The notes: generated by a model from the letters alone, not told the origin. Positions 34,544 through 42,634 are shown, counted from the first letter of the stretch. The stretch is 64,000 nt of DNA from Streptomyces cacaoi (GCF_006539165.1 NZ_BJMM01000029.1:31911-95910), one strand, 5' to 3'. Translations and numbers: made by a program.

Positions 34544-35572
34544 ATGCGGGTCGGAGTGCTGACCGGCGGCGGCGACTGCCCCGGTCTGAATGCGGTCATG
34601 CGGGCCGTCGTCCGTAAGGGAGTCGGGCGGTACGGCTACGACTTCACCGGCTTCCGGGACGGCTGGCGCGGCCTGCTGGAGGGCGAGACGGTGCGGCTGG
34701 ACGTCGCCGCGGTGCGCGGCATGCTGCCCCGCGGCGGCACCCTGCTCGGCTCCTCGCGCACCAACCCCTTCTCGCAGGACGACGGCGTCCGCCGTATCCG
34801 GGAGAACCTCGCCAAGTACGAGGTGGACGCGCTGATCGCGATCGGCGGCGAGGACACCCTGGGCGTGGCGGCCCGGCTCACCGACGAGTACGGCGTCCGC
34901 TGCGTCGGCGTCCCCAAGACGATCGACAACGACCTGTCCGCCACCGACTACACCTTCGGCTTCAACACGGCCGTCACCGTCGCGACCGAGGCCATCGACC
35001 GGCTGCACACCACCGCCGAGTCGCACATGCGGGTGCTGGTGGTCGAGGTCATGGGCCGGCACGCGGGCTGGATCGCCCTGCACTCGGGCCTCGCCGGCGG
35101 GGCCAACTGCATCCTCATCCCCGAGCAGCGCTTCGACGTCGACGAGGTGTGCTCCTGGGTCACCTCGCGCTTCCGGGCCAGCTACGCGCCGATCGTGGTC
35201 GTCGCCGAGGGCGCCATGCCCAAGGGCGGCGAGATGGTCCTCAAGGACGGCTCGACCGACTCCTTCGGGCACGTCCGGCTGTCCGGGGTCGGCGAGTGGC
35301 TGGCCAAGGAGATCGAGTCCCGCACGGGCAAGGAGGCCCGCACCACGGTCCTCGGCCACGTCCAGCGCGGCGGCACCCCCACGGCCTACGACCGCTGGCT
35401 CGCCACCCGCTTCGGGCTGCACGCGATCGACGCCGTGCGGGACGAGGACTGGGGCTCGATGGTCGCCCTGCGCGGCACCGACATCGTCCGGGTGCCGCTC
35501 TCCCAGGCGACGGAGAAGCTCAAGACCGTCGCCCCGGAGCTGTACGAGGAGGCCGGCGTCTTCTTCGGCTGA
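34544..35572 (+). CDS. pfkA: 6-phosphofructokinase, PPi-type active-site signature
   Basis: This 342-residue phosphofructokinase opens with MRVGVLTGGGDCPGLNAVMRAVV and contains GGTLLGSSRTNPF, VPKTIDNDLSATDYTFGF and VVEVMGRHAGWIALHSGLAGGAN. At the phosphoryl-donor site it has GGEDT with Asp104 and, downstream, Lys125. In the family Gly104/Gly124 go with ATP and Asp104/Lys124 with pyrophosphate. The whole sequence is, from memory, most like the PPi-dependent enzyme of Amycolatopsis methanolica. The ATG has AAGGGAG upstream. I therefore call it PfkA family, probably PPi-dependent or reversible, pending assay. Confidence 0.9.
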   Translation: MRVGVLTGGGDCPGLNAVMRAVVRKGVGRYGYDFTGFRDGWRGLLEGETVRLDVAAVRGMLPRGGTLLGSSRTNPFSQDDGVRRIRENLAKYEVDALIAIGGEDTLGVAARLTDEYGVRCVGVPKTIDNDLSATDYTFGFNTAVTVATEAIDRLHTTAESHMRVLVVEVMGRHAGWIALHSGLAGGANCILIPEQRFDVDEVCSWVTSRFRASYAPIVVVAEGAMPKGGEMVLKDGSTDSFGHVRLSGVGEWLAKEIESRTGKEARTTVLGHVQRGGTPTAYDRWLATRFGLHAIDAVRDEDWGSMVALRGTDIVRVPLSQATEKLKTVAPELYEEAGVFFG

Positions 35573-35670
35573 CGCCTGACTGATGCCTGCCGCCTGACGC
35601 CGGGCGCTTGGCTCCTGGGGCCTGACATCCGACACCTGGCGCCTGACACCTGGTGCCCGGCGCTCGACGC
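35571..35670. repeat. Degenerate GCCTGAC-type repeat downstream of pfkA
   Basis: The motif GCCTGAC recurs at least four times at irregular 10-27 base steps, interspersed with CACCTGG and CTCGACGCC variants. It looks like an eroded minisatellite and has no terminator-like symmetry. Confidence 0.55.
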
Positions 35671-35945
35671 CCGCGCCCGACGGCCCGACCGGCCGGCCCG
35701 TCCCCGCCCGGACGGGCCGGCCGTCGTCCGTCTGCCGGGTGCCGGGTGCCGGGTGCCGCCCCCGGTGTGCGGCATGCCGGGGCTTCCCGTAGCTTTCGTA
35801 CCGGTGTGTCCGTGTATCGGCGGCTCGCCGTGGCACCCCGTCCGGAAGGACGGCGGACCGAGGGGCCGACGGTGCCGGTGCGCGGACGCCCGGACGGGCC
35901 GACAGGCCGACGGGTCGATGGGCCGACGAGATGCGGGAGGCAGCC
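35573..35945. other. 373-bp region between pfkA and the dehydrogenase
   Basis: The first 100 bases consist of degenerate GCCTGACRCC / CACCTGGYGCC units. A second short run GTGCCGGGTGCCGGGTGCC lies near 35735. The remainder carries no recognisable ORF. A promoter for the dehydrogenase must lie here but is not clear. Confidence 0.5.
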
Positions 35946-36974
35946 GTGGAGATCCTCGCCTTCGGCGTGCAGGCGGACGAGCGGCCGCTGCTGGAGACGG
36001 CCCTGCGGGAGCGGCAGCTGTCCGGCCGCTGCCTCGAAGTGTTCCTCAACCGGGACACGGCACCGCTCGCCGCCGGCCACGAGGCGGTCACCGTCAGCGT
36101 CAACGCCCGCCTCGACGCCGAGGTCCTGCGCACCCTCGCGGCCGGCGGGACGCGGATGATCGCCCAGCGGGCCACCGGCTTCAACAACATCGCCCTCGAC
36201 GTCGCCGACGAACTGGGGATGACCGTCGCCCGCGTCTCCGCCTACTCGCCGTACTCCGTCGCCGAGTTCGCCTGGGCGCTCACCATGGCGCTCAACCGGC
36301 ACGTTCCCCGCGCCGTGCGCCGCACCCGCGAGTTCGACTTCCGGCTGGACGGGCTGATGGGCCGCGACATGCACGGCCGCACCGCCGGCGTCGTCGGCAC
36401 CGGGCGGATCGGTGCGGCCTTCGCCCGGATCGCGCACGGCTTCGGCATGCGGCTGCTGGGCTGGGACCTGGCGCCCGACCCGGACTGCGAGCAGCTGGGC
36501 ATGGAGTACGTCGGCCTGGACCGGCTGCTCCAGGACGCGGACGTGGTCAGCCTGCACGTGCCGCTCGTCCCGGACACCCACCACCTCATCGGCCGCGCGG
36601 CCCTCGACGCCATGAAGGACGACGCCCTGCTGATCAACACCAGCAGGGGCGGCCTCGTCGACACCGAGGCGCTCGTCGACCAGCTGCGCCGGGGCCGCTT
36701 CGCCGGTGTCGGGCTGGACGTGTACGAGGCGGAGGCCGGGGTGTTCTTCACCGACCGCTCGCTCGACGTCGTCCAGGACGACGTACTGGCCAGGCTGATG
36801 ACCTTCGGCAACGTGCTGGTCACCTCGCACCAGGCGTTCTGGACGCACGACGCGGTGAGCCGGATCGTCGACACGACGGTCACCAACCTGGAGGACTACG
36901 TGGCCGGCCGGCTCAGCGCGAACGTGCTGGTCGGCCCCGGTCGGCCGGCTCCCCGGCCGCCGGCGGAGCGCTGA
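35946..36974 (+). CDS. D-isomer-specific 2-hydroxyacid dehydrogenase (D-lactate dehydrogenase-like)
   Basis: This 342-residue NAD-dependent enzyme has the Rossmann motif GVVGTGRIGAAFA, NTSRGGLVDTEALV with the conserved Arg, the Glu in DVYEAEAGVFF and the catalytic His in VTSHQAFWTHDA. The last segment is close to fermentative D-LDH (LdhA). The GTG at 35946 has GGGAGG 5 bases upstream; the ATG at 35931 has none. Its last 62 bases overlap, on the opposite strand, the 3' end of the anthranilate synthase gene, so the C-terminal Pro/Arg-rich tails of both proteins are encoded by the same DNA. Confidence 0.9.
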   Translation: MEILAFGVQADERPLLETALRERQLSGRCLEVFLNRDTAPLAAGHEAVTVSVNARLDAEVLRTLAAGGTRMIAQRATGFNNIALDVADELGMTVARVSAYSPYSVAEFAWALTMALNRHVPRAVRRTREFDFRLDGLMGRDMHGRTAGVVGTGRIGAAFARIAHGFGMRLLGWDLAPDPDCEQLGMEYVGLDRLLQDADVVSLHVPLVPDTHHLIGRAALDAMKDDALLINTSRGGLVDTEALVDQLRRGRFAGVGLDVYEAEAGVFFTDRSLDVVQDDVLARLMTFGNVLVTSHQAFWTHDAVSRIVDTTVTNLEDYVAGRLSANVLVGPGRPAPRPPAER

Positions 36975-38889
36975 GCCCGTCCAGCAGCCCGGCCGTCAGC
37001 CCCACCCCGTCCAGGGACAGCACCGACTCCGGGTGGAACTGCACCCCGGCGAAGCCCGGGCCGCGCAGCGCGTGCACCTCGCCGCTGACCGGGTCCCGGC
37101 TCAACTCGACGCCGTGCAGCGCCAGTTCGCCGACGGTCTCGGCGTCGCAGCGCGCGGTGAACGAGTTGTAGAAGCCCACGGTCTGCGGCTGCCCGAACAG
37201 ATCGATGCGCTCCTGGGTGCCCTGGTGGGGCCGCCGCTTGCGCACCAGTTCCAGGCCCAGCTCGGCGGCGAGCAGCTCGTGCCCGAGGCAGACACCCAGC
37301 AGCGGCTGCCGCCGCGCACGGACCAGCGCGGCGGCCAGCTCCCGCAGGATCCGCATCTTCGGCTCGTCCACCTCGCGCGGATCGCCGGGCCCGGGGCCGA
37401 GCACGACGGGCCCGGTGTGCCGCAGCGCCGCCTCGTGCAGCCCGGGGCTGTCGTAGCGCCGCACCGTCACCGAGCGGCCGGTCGAGCGCAGCAGATGGCC
37501 GAGCATCGAGGTGAAGGTGTCCTCGCCGTCCACGACGAGCACCTCGCCCCGCTCGGCGGGGACGGCGGAGCGCATCCGCAGCCAGAACGGGGCGAGCCCC
37601 CGGCGGCGGTCGGCGAGCGCGGCCTGCACCCGCGGATCGTCGCCCAGGCGCGCCGCCGGCGACCGCTCCGCGTGCGCCCGCGCGGGGCGCACCCCCAGCG
37701 CGGTGAGCACCCCGGCCGCCTTGGCGTGCGTCTCGGCGACCTCGCTCGCCGGATCGGAGTCGCGCACGATCGTCGCACCGCTGCCCACCCGCAGCCGGCC
37801 CGTCGCGGCGTCGATGTCCACGGTGCGGATCAGGATCGGCGAGTCCAGCGTCTGCGCCCCGCCCGCGTCGTGCCCGAGCAGCGCCAGCGCCCCCGCGTAG
37901 TAGCCGCGGCCGTCCCTCTCGTGGCGCTCGATGACCCGGCAGGCGTTCTCGACGGGGGAGCCCGTGACCGTCGCCGCGAACATCGTCTCGCGCAGCACCT
38001 CGCGCACATCCAGCGTGCTGCGCCCGCGCAGTTCGTACTCGGTGTGCGCCAGATGCGCCATCTCGCGCAGCCGGGGGCCGACGACGACACCGCCCTCGTC
38101 GCCGACGGTGCACATCATCTTCAGCTCCTCGTCGACGACCATCGACAGCTCCTCGGTCTCCTTGCTGTCGTCGAGGAACTCCAGCATCCCCGCCACGTCG
38201 GGGCCCTCGGCCGGATACCGGTAGGTGCCGCTGATGGGGTTCATCACGACCGTCCCGCCGGACATCCGCACATGCACCTCCGGGCTGGCCCCCAGCAGCA
38301 CCCGGTCGCCGGTGTGCACGAGGAAGGTCCAGTACGCGCCGTGCTCGCCGCGCAGCAGCCGGCCGAAGAGGGCCAGCGCGTCGGCCCGCGAGAAGCCGGG
38401 GACCCGGCCCTCCCAGGTGCGCCGGACGACGAAGTTGGCGCCCTCACCGGTGGCGATCTCGTCCCGCACGACCCGGCGGACGATGTCCTCGTAGGCCGCG
38501 TCGGCCACGTCGAACCCGTGCTCCTCCACGTGCACCTCGTGGTCCGGCAGCGCGGCCTGCACCTCGGCGAGCGGCAGCTCGTGGCGCTCCTCGGGCAGCA
38601 GCACGGACAGCGGGGTCCCGTCGTCGCGCACGTCGAATCCGCGCTCGCGGATCTGCCGGAAGGGGACGAGCGCGAGCGCGCCCGCCTCACCCTCGGGGCG
38701 CATGGGCAGCTCGGCGAGGCGCTCGACCTCGTGCACGGGCCCGGTCAGCAGCTCGACGACGGGCACGCCCCCCGAGGCGTCGCCGGACACCCGGCCCGGG
38801 GTGCGGCGCAGCAGCAGGGCGAAGGGCGGGGCGTCCGGCTCGGTCAGCGCGGTGATCAGGGGGTGCGGAACGGGTGCTGCGGCGGTCAT
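36913..38889 (-). CDS. trpE: Fused anthranilate synthase (TrpE-TrpG)
   Basis: This 658-residue fusion makes anthranilate from chorismate and glutamine. The TrpE half (to about residue 420) shows PISGTYRYPAEGPD, DEELKMMCTV, TVTGSPVENACRVIE and GRLRVGSGATIVRDSDP. The glutamine amidotransferase half starts near 455 (EVLVVDGEDTF) with nucleophile Cys534 in LLGVCLGHELLA and the His-x-Glu pair in GVQFHPESVL. Fused forms occur in actinobacteria both in primary tryptophan synthesis and in phenazine-type clusters. The Trp-rich leader peptide upstream and the adjacent DAHP synthase point to primary metabolism here. GGAAGGA lies before the ATG. Confidence 0.93.
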   Translation of the reverse strand: MTAAAPVPHPLITALTEPDAPPFALLLRRTPGRVSGDASGGVPVVELLTGPVHEVERLAELPMRPEGEAGALALVPFRQIRERGFDVRDDGTPLSVLLPEERHELPLAEVQAALPDHEVHVEEHGFDVADAAYEDIVRRVVRDEIATGEGANFVVRRTWEGRVPGFSRADALALFGRLLRGEHGAYWTFLVHTGDRVLLGASPEVHVRMSGGTVVMNPISGTYRYPAEGPDVAGMLEFLDDSKETEELSMVVDEELKMMCTVGDEGGVVVGPRLREMAHLAHTEYELRGRSTLDVREVLRETMFAATVTGSPVENACRVIERHERDGRGYYAGALALLGHDAGGAQTLDSPILIRTVDIDAATGRLRVGSGATIVRDSDPASEVAETHAKAAGVLTALGVRPARAHAERSPAARLGDDPRVQAALADRRRGLAPFWLRMRSAVPAERGEVLVVDGEDTFTSMLGHLLRSTGRSVTVRRYDSPGLHEAALRHTGPVVLGPGPGDPREVDEPKMRILRELAAALVRARRQPLLGVCLGHELLAAELGLELVRKRRPHQGTQERIDLFGQPQTVGFYNSFTARCDAETVGELALHGVELSRDPVSGEVHALRGPGFAGVQFHPESVLSLDGVGLTAGLLDGLSAPPAAGEPADRGRPARSR

Positions 38890-38973
38890 GCGCGGTCTTC
38901 CTTCCGTGTGCCGCGCCGCTGTGCGGTGCGGCGGCGAGCGGTTCGGGACGGAGGAACGGCCGCGGAAACACCG

Positions 38974-38996
38974 AAGGCCGCCCCTCGGGCGGCCTT
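38974..38996 (-). terminator. trp attenuator hairpin
   Basis: AAGGCCGCCC (38974-38983) and GGGCGGCCTT (38987-38996) form a perfect 10-bp stem with a 3-base loop, followed in the direction of transcription by CGGTGTTTCC. It lies between the leader peptide and trpE, the place of a transcription attenuator. Confidence 0.8.
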
Positions 38997-39011
38997 GTCG
39001 GTGCGTGCGAT

Positions 39012-39024
39012 GAGGCTCGGCCTC
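39012..39024 (-). promoter_or_regulatory. Small hairpin at the leader stop codon
   Basis: GAGGC and GCCTC pair around a 3-base loop, overlapping the leader stop codon. It may act as the pause hairpin or compete with the attenuator; this is inference from position only. Confidence 0.4.
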
Positions 39025-39097
39025 AGTGCATACGCGCGTCCGGGTGGGCCGCCGCAGAGGCGGGCCACCACCAGTTCATGGTCGTCGGCGCGTGCAT
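39023..39097 (-). CDS. trpL: trp leader peptide (24 residues, three consecutive Trp)
   Basis: The peptide reads MHAPTTMNWWW then PASAAAHPDARMH and stops. Three tandem Trp codons in 24 codons, directly before an attenuator hairpin and the anthranilate synthase gene, are the classic ribosome-stalling leader. When charged tRNA-Trp is scarce the ribosome stalls on WWW and the terminator is avoided. TACAGT on the same strand (39110-39105) ends 7 bases before the ATG, so the leader message itself seems leaderless. Confidence 0.88.
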   Translation of the reverse strand: MHAPTTMNWWWPASAAAHPDARMH

Positions 39098-39104
39098 GCG
39101 GGCC

Positions 39105-39110
39105 ACTGTA
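39105..39110 (-). promoter_or_regulatory. trpL: -10 box of the trp leader transcript
   Basis: TACAGT on the minus strand lies 7 bases before the leader-peptide ATG. Transcription would start at or next to the A of the ATG. Confidence 0.55.
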
Positions 39111-39317
39111 GCGGACGTCACGGACGGCCCGGCCCGCGCGGACGGTCCCCGGCGGCTTCTCCGAGGGCGCCCCCGCGGCCTCCGCCGGGCCCGGCCCGCC
39201 TGCGCCGTTTCCCCTGGGCAAGGCGCGGGGCGCGCACGCCCTGTGCTCCCGCGCCCCGGTGGTCTCGCATACCGGGCAGGGGGACGAGAACGTCCCGGCA
39301 CCCCGTAACCTGGGTGC

Positions 39318-40667
39318 GTGACTGTGAACGCCAACACCGACGCCGGGGCCCGCACCTGGCGAGACCTGCCCGCAGCACAGCAGCCCGACTGGCCGGACCA
39401 CCAGGCTCTGCGCGATGCCCTCGCGGAACTGGAGTCCTATCCGCCGCTCGTCTTCGCCGGCGAGTGCGACCAGCTCCGGGAGCGCCTGGGCGCGGTGGCG
39501 CGGGGCGAGGCGTTCCTGTTGCAGGGCGGCGACTGCGCGGAGGCGTTCGACCAGGTCGGCGCCGAGCACATCCGCAACAAGCTCAAGACGCTGCTCCAGA
39601 TGAGCGCCGTGCTGACGTACGCGGCCTCGGTGCCGGTCGTCAAGGTCGGCCGGATCGCGGGCCAGTACAGCAAGCCGCGCTCGAAGCCGACCGAGACGCG
39701 GGACGGGGTGACGCTCCCGGTCTACCGCGGCGATTCCGTCAACGGCTTCGAGTTCACCGAGGAGTCCCGCCGGCCCGACCCGGAGCGCCTCAAGCGCATG
39801 TACCACGCGTCGTCCTCGACGCTGAACCTGGTGCGTGCCTTCACCACCGGCGGCTACGCCGACCTGCGCCAGGTGCACGCCTGGAACCAGGACTTCGTCA
39901 AGAACAGTCCCTCCGGGCAGCGGTACGAGGCGCTGGCCCGCGAGATCGACCAGGCGATGAAGTTCATGCGGGCCTGCGGCACCGACCCGGAGGAGCTGCG
40001 CACCGTCGAGTTCTTCTCCTCGCACGAAGCTCTGCTGCTGGACTACGAGTCGGCGCTGACCCGCGTCGACTCCCGCAGCGGCAAGCTGTACGACGTCTCC
40101 GGGCACATGATCTGGATCGGTGAGCGCACCCGCCAACTGGACGGCGCGCACATCGAGTTCGCCTCGCAGGTGCGCAACCCGGTCGGTGTGAAGCTCGGCC
40201 CGACGACCACCTCCGAGGAGGCGCTGGCCCTCATCGAGCGGCTCGACCCGGACCGCGAGCCGGGCCGGCTCACCTTCATCACCCGGATGGGAGCCGACAA
40301 GATCCGCGACCGGCTCCCGGAGCTGGTGGAGAAGGTCACGGCCTCCGGCGCCCAGGTCGGCTGGGTCTGCGACCCGATGCACGGCAACACCTTCGAGGCG
40401 GCCAGCGGCCACAAGACCCGCCGCTTCGACGACGTGCTGGACGAGGTCAAGGGCTTCTTCGAGGTCCACAAGAGCCTGGGCACCCACCCCGGCGGTATCC
40501 ACATGGAGCTGACCGGGGACGACGTCACCGAGTGCGTGGGCGGCGGCGACGAGATCTTCGTCGACGATCTGCACCAGCGCTACGAGACGGCCTGCGACCC
40601 GCGCCTCAACCGCAGCCAGTCGCTCGACCTGGCCTTCCTCGTCGCGGAGATGTACCGCGACCAGTGA
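39318..40667 (+). CDS. Class II DAHP synthase (3-deoxy-7-phosphoheptulonate synthase)
   Basis: This 449-residue plant-type enzyme makes the first committed intermediate of the shikimate pathway from PEP and erythrose 4-phosphate. It shows FLLQGGDCAEAF with the metal-binding Cys, VKVGRIAGQYSKPRSKPTE, FFSSHEALLLDYESALTR, GHMIWIGERTRQLDGAH, MGADKIRDRLP and VCDPMHGNT. The GTG start is preceded by TAACCT 6 bases earlier, so the transcript is probably leaderless. It is divergent from the trp leader/anthranilate synthase, giving the first enzyme of the common pathway and the first of the Trp branch one shared control region. Named aroF, aroG or aroH in different strains. Confidence 0.95.
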   Translation: MTVNANTDAGARTWRDLPAAQQPDWPDHQALRDALAELESYPPLVFAGECDQLRERLGAVARGEAFLLQGGDCAEAFDQVGAEHIRNKLKTLLQMSAVLTYAASVPVVKVGRIAGQYSKPRSKPTETRDGVTLPVYRGDSVNGFEFTEESRRPDPERLKRMYHASSSTLNLVRAFTTGGYADLRQVHAWNQDFVKNSPSGQRYEALAREIDQAMKFMRACGTDPEELRTVEFFSSHEALLLDYESALTRVDSRSGKLYDVSGHMIWIGERTRQLDGAHIEFASQVRNPVGVKLGPTTTSEEALALIERLDPDREPGRLTFITRMGADKIRDRLPELVEKVTASGAQVGWVCDPMHGNTFEAASGHKTRRFDDVLDEVKGFFEVHKSLGTHPGGIHMELTGDDVTECVGGGDEIFVDDLHQRYETACDPRLNRSQSLDLAFLVAEMYRDQ

Positions 40668-40698
40668 CGGCGGGGGCCGCAGCGGCTCCACACGCCCC

Positions 40699-40732
40699 GG
40701 GGGCCCGCATCCCGTGTGAGATGCGGGCCCCC
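40699..40732. terminator. 13-bp-stem terminator after DAHP synthase
   Basis: GGGGGCCCGCATC (40699-40711) pairs perfectly with GATGCGGGCCCCC (40720-40732) around an 8-base loop, 31 bases after the stop codon. Confidence 0.8.
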
Positions 40733-40759
40733 GCGCATGGATGGACACCTCTGGCCGAG

Positions 40760-40778
40760 TAAGGTTAGGTTTACCTCA
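40760..40778 (+). promoter_or_regulatory. Iron box (DmdR/IdeR-type) upstream of bfd
   Basis: TAAGGTTAGGTTTACCTCA matches the 19-bp consensus TTAGGTTAGGCTAACCTAA at 15 positions, including the GGTTAGG and ACCT cores. It lies 51 bases before the bfd start. Repression by iron-loaded DmdR1 would fit a protein that releases iron from bacterioferritin. Confidence 0.8.
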
Positions 40779-40829
40779 GCAATTGCGATCCCCGGCCGTA
40801 CGGTCGGCCGGCCCCGGGAGGTGAACCGC

Positions 40830-41192
40830 GTGTACGTCTGCTCGTGCTTCGGCATCACCGAGGAGCAGGTACGCGAACACGCGGCGGCCGGGGCGTGCAC
40901 CCCGCGCCGGATCGCCTCCGAGTGCAAGGCGGGCACCGACTGCGGCTCCTGCGTCCGCCGTATCCAGAGCATCCTCGGCCGGGGCAGCTGCCCCCGGCGT
41001 GCGGCACTGGAGCGGGGCGAACCCGCGCTGACCGCCGAGGCCGGCTCCGCGCCGGGCGCCGCGCCCGCCGCCCCGGAGACCGCGCCCGTCGCCCTCCCGG
41101 AGCCCGCGCCGCTGCCCGGCCGCCTCGGCGCCGCCGCGTCCGCGCGGGAGCCGGACGCGCCCGGGGACACCGGCACCGCCGCCGCTGCCTGA
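40830..41192 (+). CDS. bfd: Bacterioferritin-associated ferredoxin with C-terminal extension
   Basis: This protein carries the [2Fe-2S] ferredoxin fold that delivers electrons to bacterioferritin for iron release. Cys4, Cys6, Cys38 and Cys41 (MYVCSCFGITEEQV and KAGTDCGSCVRRIQSIL) are the four cluster ligands. The fold ends near residue 60 and is followed by about 60 residues of Ala/Pro-rich tail not found in classical Bfd (about 64 residues). The GTG at 40830 has GGGAGG 8 bases upstream. It converges on the bacterioferritin gene. Confidence 0.9.
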   Translation: MYVCSCFGITEEQVREHAAAGACTPRRIASECKAGTDCGSCVRRIQSILGRGSCPRRAALERGEPALTAEAGSAPGAAPAAPETAPVALPEPAPLPGRLGAAASAREPDAPGDTGTAAAA

Positions 41193-41211
41193 ACGGGGCC
41201 CGGGCCGAAGC

Positions 41212-41733
41212 TCAGTAGGACGCGTGGTCGTCGCCGCTGTCGCTGCCGCCGCCGTCCGAATCCGGCTGCTTGATCTGCTGTGCGATGTAGAGGGCCTCAC
41301 CGAGCTTGGCGACCAGGTCGAGCTGGGTCTCCAGGTAGTCGATGTGGTGCTCCTCGTCCCGCAGGATGCTCTCGAAGAGCTTGGCCGAGGTGATGTCGCC
41401 CTTGTTGCGCATGAGGTCGATGCCGCGGCGCAGCCTGTCGATCGCCTCGACCTCGACCTGCTTGTCCGCCTCGAACATCTCGGTGACCGTCTGGCCGACC
41501 CGGACGTGGAAGAGCCGCTGGTAGTTCGGCAGCCCCTCCAGGAAGAGGATCCGGTCGGTCAGCCGCTCCGCGTGCCGCATCTCGTCGAAGGACTCGGCGC
41601 GCGTGTAGTCGGCGAGCTTGTGCCAGCCGAAGTTCTCCTGCATTTTCGCGTGCAGGAAGTACTGGTTGATCGCGGTCAGCTCCGCGGTGAGCTGCTCGTT
41701 GAGGAACTCGATGACCTCGGGGTCGCCCTGCAT
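41212..41733 (-). CDS. bfr: Bacterioferritin
   Basis: This 173-residue four-helix-bundle protein forms 24-mer iron-storage cages. The ferroxidase ligands are all in the classical positions: Glu18, Glu51, His54, Glu94, Glu127 and His130, and Met52 is the haem ligand. The C-terminus adds a Ser/Asp/Gly-rich tail (PDSDGGGSDSGDDHASY). AAGGAG precedes the ATG. Head-on orientation with bfd separates their control: bfd carries a strong iron box, while bfr has only a weak match. Confidence 0.96.
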   Translation of the reverse strand: MQGDPEVIEFLNEQLTAELTAINQYFLHAKMQENFGWHKLADYTRAESFDEMRHAERLTDRILFLEGLPNYQRLFHVRVGQTVTEMFEADKQVEVEAIDRLRRGIDLMRNKGDITSAKLFESILRDEEHHIDYLETQLDLVAKLGEALYIAQQIKQPDSDGGGSDSGDDHASY

Positions 41734-41838
41734 CGTCGCGGGCTCCTTCCAGGGGGCGTGCGTAGGGGTACGCGGGGTTGCCGACAGGGGGTGCGCGCGC
41801 AGGGCGCATCCTTGCACCGCCGCCGCGACCCGGTCCAG

Positions 41839-41857
41839 TAAGTGCAGGCTTACCGTG
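41839..41857 (-). promoter_or_regulatory. Weak iron-box-like sequence upstream of bfr
   Basis: The plus strand keeps the AGGCTTACC core but only about 11 of 19 consensus positions. It lies 106 bases upstream of the bfr start. I list it as a candidate only. Confidence 0.25.
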
Positions 41858-41974
41858 CTTGTCCCGAATTGGGCCCTGAACGGGAGCGTTCACCGTTCTG
41901 TGCCGTCCGCGGACACGGCGGGTGAGCCGGGGGCGGCCCCGGCCCGGCGGGCGCGGTCTGTCACCATGGAAGGC

Positions 41975-42598
41975 ATGGGTCAACCGCACAGCCGCACAGG
42001 AGGGCAGCCGGAGCTTCCTCCAGGGCAGCGGCTCCAGCGCGGCTGGCCGGTCACCCACTACGGACCCGTCCCCAAGTTCAAGCCGGAACGCTGGGACTTC
42101 CGCGTCTTCGGGGCCACGGCGGACGGCGAGAAGCACGGCTGGGACCACGAGCAGTTCACCTCGCTGCCGTACGAGACGGTCGTCGCCGATCTGCACTGCG
42201 TGGCGAAGTTCAGCATGCTCGGCGCCGAGTGGGGCGGGGTGCGCGCCCGGACGCTCCTCGAACTGGCGCCGCCCGCACCCGAGGTCACCCATGTGATGGT
42301 CTGGGCCGAGTACGGCTTCAGCTCCAACATGCGGCTCGCCGACTTCGCGGTGGAGAACGCCGTCTTCGCCACCCACCGGGGCGGCGAACTGCTCACCGCC
42401 GAACACGGCTTCCCCGTCCGGTTCGTCGTCCCGCATCTGTACGCCTGGAAGGGCCCCAAGTGGGTGCGCGGCGTCGAGTACATGACGGCGGACCGGCGCG
42501 GCTTCTGGGAGGAGCGCGGCTACCACAACGTCGCCGACCCGTGGCGCGAGCAGCGCTACTCGTACCAGGAGGAGCCGGGCGACGGCCCCGAGCTGTGA
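41975..42598 (+). CDS. Sulfite-oxidase-like molybdopterin protein (YuiH-like)
   Basis: This 207-residue protein has the oxidoreductase molybdopterin-binding fold: WPVTHYGPVPKFKPERWDFRVFG, DLHCVAKFSMLGAEWGGV with the cofactor-coordinating Cys, LADFAVENAVFATHRGGELLTAEHGFPVRFVVPHLYAWKGPKWVRGVEYM and a C-terminal FWEERGYHN. It has neither the haem domain nor the C-terminal dimerisation domain of sulfite oxidase, and no exported signal. Starts at 41966 and 41975 are both possible; MGQPHS fits family members better. Substrate unknown. Confidence 0.88.
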   Translation: MGQPHSRTGGQPELPPGQRLQRGWPVTHYGPVPKFKPERWDFRVFGATADGEKHGWDHEQFTSLPYETVVADLHCVAKFSMLGAEWGGVRARTLLELAPPAPEVTHVMVWAEYGFSSNMRLADFAVENAVFATHRGGELLTAEHGFPVRFVVPHLYAWKGPKWVRGVEYMTADRRGFWEERGYHNVADPWREQRYSYQEEPGDGPEL

Positions 42599-42634
42599 GC
42601 CGCGGCCCGGCCGCCCGGCCCGCCGCTCACCGCC

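Noticed and set aside
36913..38889. Phenazine or other biosynthetic cluster around the fused anthranilate synthase
   Set aside because: No other phenazine or natural-product gene is adjacent, while a Trp leader peptide and DAHP synthase are, so primary tryptophan synthesis fits better.
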